Shown piece after piece: positions 62,685-64,000 of a DNA stretch of 64,000 bases (within the stretch, counting starts at the first letter, position 1; every line of letters begins with the position of its first letter). A program made the position numbers and the translations under genes. The notes beneath the pieces are model-generated. The model was not told the origin of the DNA, ran no database searches, and saw nothing but the letters and a program-made list of their open reading frames with translations. Where the stretch lies: contig PANA01000001.1 in the NCBI GenBank assembly GCA_002708265.1, positions 1-64,000 of the forward strand, in the 5' to 3' direction. Origin of the DNA: Legionellales bacterium (GTDB taxonomy: Bacteria > Pseudomonadota > Gammaproteobacteria > Berkiellales > Berkiellaceae).

Positions 62685-63298
62685 TCCTCATCATCAAAAG
62701 AAAACCACTGACATAAGACGTCTTGAGCTTCTTCTATCCCAAACATTTTCATCGCAGAAAATGTTTGGACACTGATATTGTTGAGGTGCTGTAAACTGTG
62801 GCGAACCTTTAAAAGTGTCGCATTGGCGGGCCCACGCTTCAGTTTGTCGCTTTTGGTCAGCAATACATGGATGTGTCGGCCGGTCTCATTTAAAAGGTTG
62901 AGCATCTGGAGATCGGCTGGCTGCAGTGGATGTCGAATGTCCATCAACATAACAACCCCATGCAAACAGGTTCTACAACTAAAATATTCACTCAGCATCT
63001 TTTCGATTTGCTGACGGATTCGCTCAGTGACTTTGGCATAGCCGTAACCAGGCAAGTCAACCAGTCGCCTATCTGACTCCTCAATCTCGAAAAAATTGAT
63101 GAGCTGCGTGCGGCCTGGTGTTTTACTCGTATGGGCCAGCCGGCCTCGCCCGACAAGCGCATTGATAGCACTAGACTTGCCTGAGTTTGAACGGCCGATA
63201 AAGGCAATCTCTATCCCCTTGTCTGGGGGACATTGCTGCAAATTGCTAGCACTTTTCATGAAAGTGAATTGGTTAAATAGCTGTTCCATCGTCAACAT
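62681..63298 (-). CDS. engB: Ribosome biogenesis GTPase EngB (YihA/YsxC)
   Basis: Small GTPase needed for 50S subunit assembly. G1 is GRSNSGKSSAIN (about 35), G2 lies in SKTPGRTQLINFF, G3 is DLPGYGYAK (about 80), G4 is TKSDKLKRG (about 148). Length 205 aa. ATG 63298 is annotated; ATG 63289 is also possible because neither has a strong ribosome site. The polA-engB-cytochrome c4 neighbourhood is the same as in Pseudomonas. Confidence 0.95.
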   Translation of the reverse strand: MLTMEQLFNQFTFMKSASNLQQCPPDKGIEIAFIGRSNSGKSSAINALVGRGRLAHTSKTPGRTQLINFFEIEESDRRLVDLPGYGYAKVTERIRQQIEKMLSEYFSCRTCLHGVVMLMDIRHPLQPADLQMLNLLNETGRHIHVLLTKSDKLKRGPANATLLKVRHSLQHLNNISVQTFSAMKMFGIEEAQDVLCQWFSFDDED

Positions 63299-63363
63299 CT
63301 TAATCTCAACAGGTCCGTGCCACCTGATTCAGTTTAACAAATTGTGACCAAACATGTGTCGTT

Positions 63364-63392
63364 TTGACATGATTTGCCTGCGGGTTTATCAT
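63364..63392 (+). promoter_or_regulatory. Sigma-70 promoter of the cytochrome c4 gene
   Basis: TTGACA (63364-63369) and TATCAT (63387-63392) with a 17-bp spacer. A small hairpin (GGCGCA/TGCGCC, 63393-63413) directly follows in the leader. Confidence 0.75.
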
Positions 63393-63477
63393 GGCGCAGG
63401 CTCTTTTTGCGCCAGAAATTGCTGATCTGTGGCACACTTAACATTTGCGCCGCCCTGTTGTGTTTGGAAATGAATGA

Positions 63478-64000
63478 ATGAAAACGATACAAAAGGTTTT
63501 GACATTTTTATTAGGGACGATGGTATTCATGACAGCCAACGCAGAGGGTGATCCCGTGCGTGGACAAGAAAAGTCCGCTGTTTGTGTTGCCTGTCATAGT
63601 ACCGATGGCAACAGTGCCATGCCCGAATGGCCAAAGATTGCTGGCCAACATGAGGTTTACTTGCTTAAGCAGCTTCATGACTTTAGAAAAGGCGATCAAG
63701 GTAGTCGTAATAACGCGATTATGTACGGAATTGTTGGCCAGATGACTGACAAAGATTTGGCTGATCTGGCGGCTTACTACTCACAACAAAAAATGTCTTC
63801 TTCAGAGGCCGATCCTGCTTATGTTGAGCTGGGGCGTCAAATTTATCATGGTGGTTTGCTTGAAAAGGGTGTGACAGCTTGTGCTGCGTGCCATTCTCCT
63901 GGTGGAGAAGGGAATAAGCTGACTCGCTTCCCGAAAGTCTCTGGCCAGTGGTCTAAGTATCTTAGTGACCAGTTAATTGCTTTCAGAGATGGTGTTCGTA
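63478..64000 (+). CDS. Diheme cytochrome c4 (partial, runs off window)
   Basis: Periplasmic electron carrier. A signal peptide is visible (MKTIQKVLTFLLGTMVFMTANA). Two c-type heme sites are present: CVACH about residue 38 and CAACH about residue 137, each in a class I cytochrome domain (SAVCVACHSTDGNS; VTACAACHSPGGEG). Such proteins pass electrons to terminal oxidases. The frame is open to the end of the window at 64000; about 30 more residues would complete a typical 200-residue protein. It lies next to engB and polA, as in Pseudomonas. Confidence 0.93.
   Translation, partial: MKTIQKVLTFLLGTMVFMTANAEGDPVRGQEKSAVCVACHSTDGNSAMPEWPKIAGQHEVYLLKQLHDFRKGDQGSRNNAIMYGIVGQMTDKDLADLAAYYSQQKMSSSEADPAYVELGRQIYHGGLLEKGVTACAACHSPGGEGNKLTRFPKVSGQWSKYLSDQLIAFRDGVR

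Overview
The window is a chromosomal origin region of a gammaproteobacterium. The order def-fmt-trkA, glyQ-glyS-gmhB-plsC-gyrB-recF-dnaN-dnaA, oriC, rpmH-rnpA-yidD-yidC-mnmE-mnmG-rsmG-parA-parB, atpIBEFHAGDC, glmU-glmS and, farther out, thrB-polA-engB-cytochrome c4 matches the layout I know from Pseudomonas and relatives. The six perfect 16-bp parS sites are also of the form used by pseudomonads. gmhB implies heptose-containing LPS. Several large proteins that match no family I recognise sit inside this conserved frame. That would fit a lineage distant from Pseudomonas, possibly host-associated, but the sequence does not settle the genus.

Layout. (1) 1-6759, minus strand: an intact 2208-residue protein with a complete UvrD/Rep-type helicase module and about 1350 residues of unknown C-terminus. 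It is followed, after 34 bp, by the first 32 codons of a near-identical paralogue that runs off the window edge. (2) 6975-16160, plus strand: def, fmt, three small membrane ORFs where rsmB usually lies, trkA, trkH, glyQ, glyS, gmhB, plsC. (3) 16157-23269, minus strand: gyrB, recF, a second peptide deformylase, dnaN, dnaA, with six parS sites and four DnaA-box-like sites in and around recF. (4) 23270-24359: oriC, with about ten DnaA-box-like nonamers and AT-rich blocks. (5) 24360-32439, plus strand: rpmH through parB. (6) 32537-37048: a 1503-residue helical protein with about four 210-residue super-repeats and a C-terminal membrane segment, between parB and the ATP synthase operon. (7) 37157-47324: the F1Fo ATP synthase operon, glmU and glmS. 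(8) 47539-55592: an unrecognised 580-residue helical protein, a uracil/xanthine-type permease, a threonine dehydrogenase/KBL pair, an SRAP protein, an HU-like protein and an MFS transporter. (9) 55615-64000: uvrD, two unknown genes, thrB, polA, engB and the start of a diheme cytochrome c4.

The conserved genes form a replication, segregation, translation and energy core: DnaA, DnaN, RecF and GyrB at the origin, ParA/ParB acting on the parS cluster, tRNA modification (MnmE/MnmG), membrane-protein insertion (YidC/YidD), ATP synthase, and cell-wall precursor supply (GlmU/GlmS). The least explained content is the tandem giant helicase pair, the super-repeat protein and the 580-residue helical protein. 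I saw no tRNA, rRNA, CRISPR array, transposase or integrase. Coordinates, motifs and base patterns were read by eye; family assignments are from memory, and no database search or structure prediction was run.
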